A DNA stretch of 34,121 nucleotides, taken from positions 1-34,121 of the forward strand of contig JABXIK010000049.1 in NCBI GenBank assembly GCA_013373125.1, in the 5' to 3' direction. This document shows, in pieces, positions 33,199 through 34,121 of the stretch; the stretch's first letter is position 1, and each line of letters begins with the position of its first letter. The notes beneath the pieces are model-generated. The model was not told the DNA's origin and did no database searches. It saw only the letters and a program-made list of their open reading frames with translations. The translations under genes were made by a program, and so were the position numbers. The stretch is from Gammaproteobacteria bacterium (GTDB lineage: Bacteria; Pseudomonadota; Gammaproteobacteria; Pseudomonadales; Oceanobacteraceae).

Positions 33199-34121
33199 GT
33201 GAAAGAAGTTGTTATCAGTGGTACCGGTCTATATACCCCCAGCCAATCTATTTCTAACGATGAATTGGTTTCGGCTTTTAATGCTTACGTCGATAATTTT
33301 AATGCCGAAAACGCTCAAGCCATCGCAGATGGTTCTGTTACTGAACTAGCACACAGCAGCAGTGCATTTATTGAAAAAGCGTCAGGTATCAAAAGTCGCT
33401 TCGTTTTAGATAAAGAAGGCATTTTAGATCCTAAGCGTATGAAGCCTTATATTGCTGAGCGCTCTAATGACGAACCTTCAGTACAATGCGATATGGCGAC
33501 AGCTGCCATCGAAGAAGCTTTAACTCAAGCCGGTAAAACTGTAGCTGACGTGGATGCTGTGATTGTGGCATGTTCTAACTTACAACGTGCTTACCCTGCA
33601 GTGGCGGTTGAGATCCAAACTGCTCTGGGTATCAATGGTTTTGCCTATGATATGAACGTGGCGTGCAGTAGCGCTACATTCGGTATTCAAGCTGCGGTAA
33701 ATGCCATACAAACCGGTTCGGCCCGTTGTGTGATTGTGGTGAACCCTGAAATCTGTACTGCCCACTTAAATTTCTGTGATCGTGATAGCCACTTTATCTT
33801 TGGTGATGCCTGTACCGCGATTGTGCTTGAAGATGCTGATCTTGCTACGAGCGAACATCAGTTTAAGGTTCTAGGTACCAAGCTGCAGACGGTATTTTCA
33901 AATAACATTCGCAACAACGCAGGTTTCTTAAATCGTTGTGATGAGTCGGGTTTGGGCAAGGCGGATAAGCTTTTCGTGCAAAATGGTCGTAAAGTATTTA
34001 AAGAAGTCTGCCCGATGGTGGCAAAACAGATCAGCGCTCATTTAGAAGAATTAGACATTCAAGCCAGTAACCTGACTCGTATGTGGTTACACCAAGCAAA
34101 TTTAAGCATGAATCAGTTGAT
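33199..34121 (+). CDS. FabH-like beta-ketoacyl-ACP synthase III (3' end cut by window)
   Basis: Thiolase-fold condensing enzyme; the frame stays open to the window end (about 307 residues seen, full family length about 370). The start is GTG 33199: AGGGG at 33188-33192 is properly spaced from it and touches the alternative ATG at 33193; the N-terminus is then MKEVVISGTGLYTPS. The nucleophile is C156 in NVACSSATFG, and H298 in WLHQANLSM is the catalytic His; the Asn falls beyond the window. The insert VDNFNAENAQAIADGSV is characteristic of longer FabH2-type enzymes rather than the ~320-aa housekeeping FabH. The acyl primer specificity is unknown. It may be a secondary initiator of fatty acid synthesis. 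Confidence 0.88.
   Translation, partial: MKEVVISGTGLYTPSQSISNDELVSAFNAYVDNFNAENAQAIADGSVTELAHSSSAFIEKASGIKSRFVLDKEGILDPKRMKPYIAERSNDEPSVQCDMATAAIEEALTQAGKTVADVDAVIVACSNLQRAYPAVAVEIQTALGINGFAYDMNVACSSATFGIQAAVNAIQTGSARCVIVVNPEICTAHLNFCDRDSHFIFGDACTAIVLEDADLATSEHQFKVLGTKLQTVFSNNIRNNAGFLNRCDESGLGKADKLFVQNGRKVFKEVCPMVAKQISAHLEELDIQASNLTRMWLHQANLSMNQL

Noticed and set aside
1..34121. CRISPR arrays, insertion sequences, tRNA/rRNA genes, phage attachment sites
   Set aside because: I looked for direct-repeat arrays, transposase motifs and tRNA-like cloverleafs and saw none; gene content and coding density are ordinary chromosomal.

Overview
The window reads as chromosomal DNA of a marine-type gammaproteobacterium. 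The base composition looks AT-leaning (roughly low-to-mid 40s % G+C by eye). Housekeeping genes match gammaproteobacterial families closely in length and motifs: LepB, MltC-type transglycosylase, YjaG/DUF416, FadD (561 aa) and HrpA (1300 aa). An Oceanospirillales-like host is my inference. I see no phage, insertion sequence, CRISPR array, rRNA or tRNA.

Layout. (1) 1-2806: 3' part of a dGTPase-like HD hydrolase, signal peptidase I, and a degenerate glutaredoxin-like gene with an apparent frameshift. (2) 2877-5682: a periplasmic ABC-type binding protein overlapping a hybrid sensor histidine kinase. (3) 5687-10488, minus strand: YjaG, a small secreted protein, an unusual MlaC + SBP_bac_3 fusion, an MltC-like transglycosylase, a small lipoprotein and a nitroreductase. 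(4) 10787-16946, plus strand: a three-helix membrane protein with a winged-helix-like tail, a large membrane-anchored VWA protein with a very acidic cytoplasmic tail, a yeast-FCY1-like cytosine deaminase, then a MoxR AAA+ ATPase and its CoxE-like VWA partner, closed by a strong terminator. (5) 17161-26074: a compact nine-gene operon (two secreted proteins, two TPR lipoproteins, a small secreted protein, one TolQ/ExbB, two ExbD/TolR and one TonB-like protein with an AgmX/PglI-type C-terminus), closed by a bidirectional terminator. (6) 26136-34121: a minus-strand lysophospholipase-like hydrolase, FadD with its own terminator, HrpA, and a truncated FabH-like ketoacyl-ACP synthase III.

The strongest candidate for an undescribed system is region 5. 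It looks like a proton-motive-force-driven envelope machine: an inner-membrane TolQ/ExbD motor, a periplasm-spanning Pro/Lys-rich transducer, and a set of periplasmic and outer-membrane-anchored TPR proteins. Its composition resembles parts of the Myxococcus gliding/TolQR-type complexes, but its substrate is unknown. One of the two ExbD paralogues has Asn where the proton-carrying Asp of the transmembrane helix is expected; the other keeps Asp. The second notable object is the MlaC-SBP fusion at 8228-9499, which puts a lipid-carrier fold and an amino-acid-type binding fold in one exported polypeptide.
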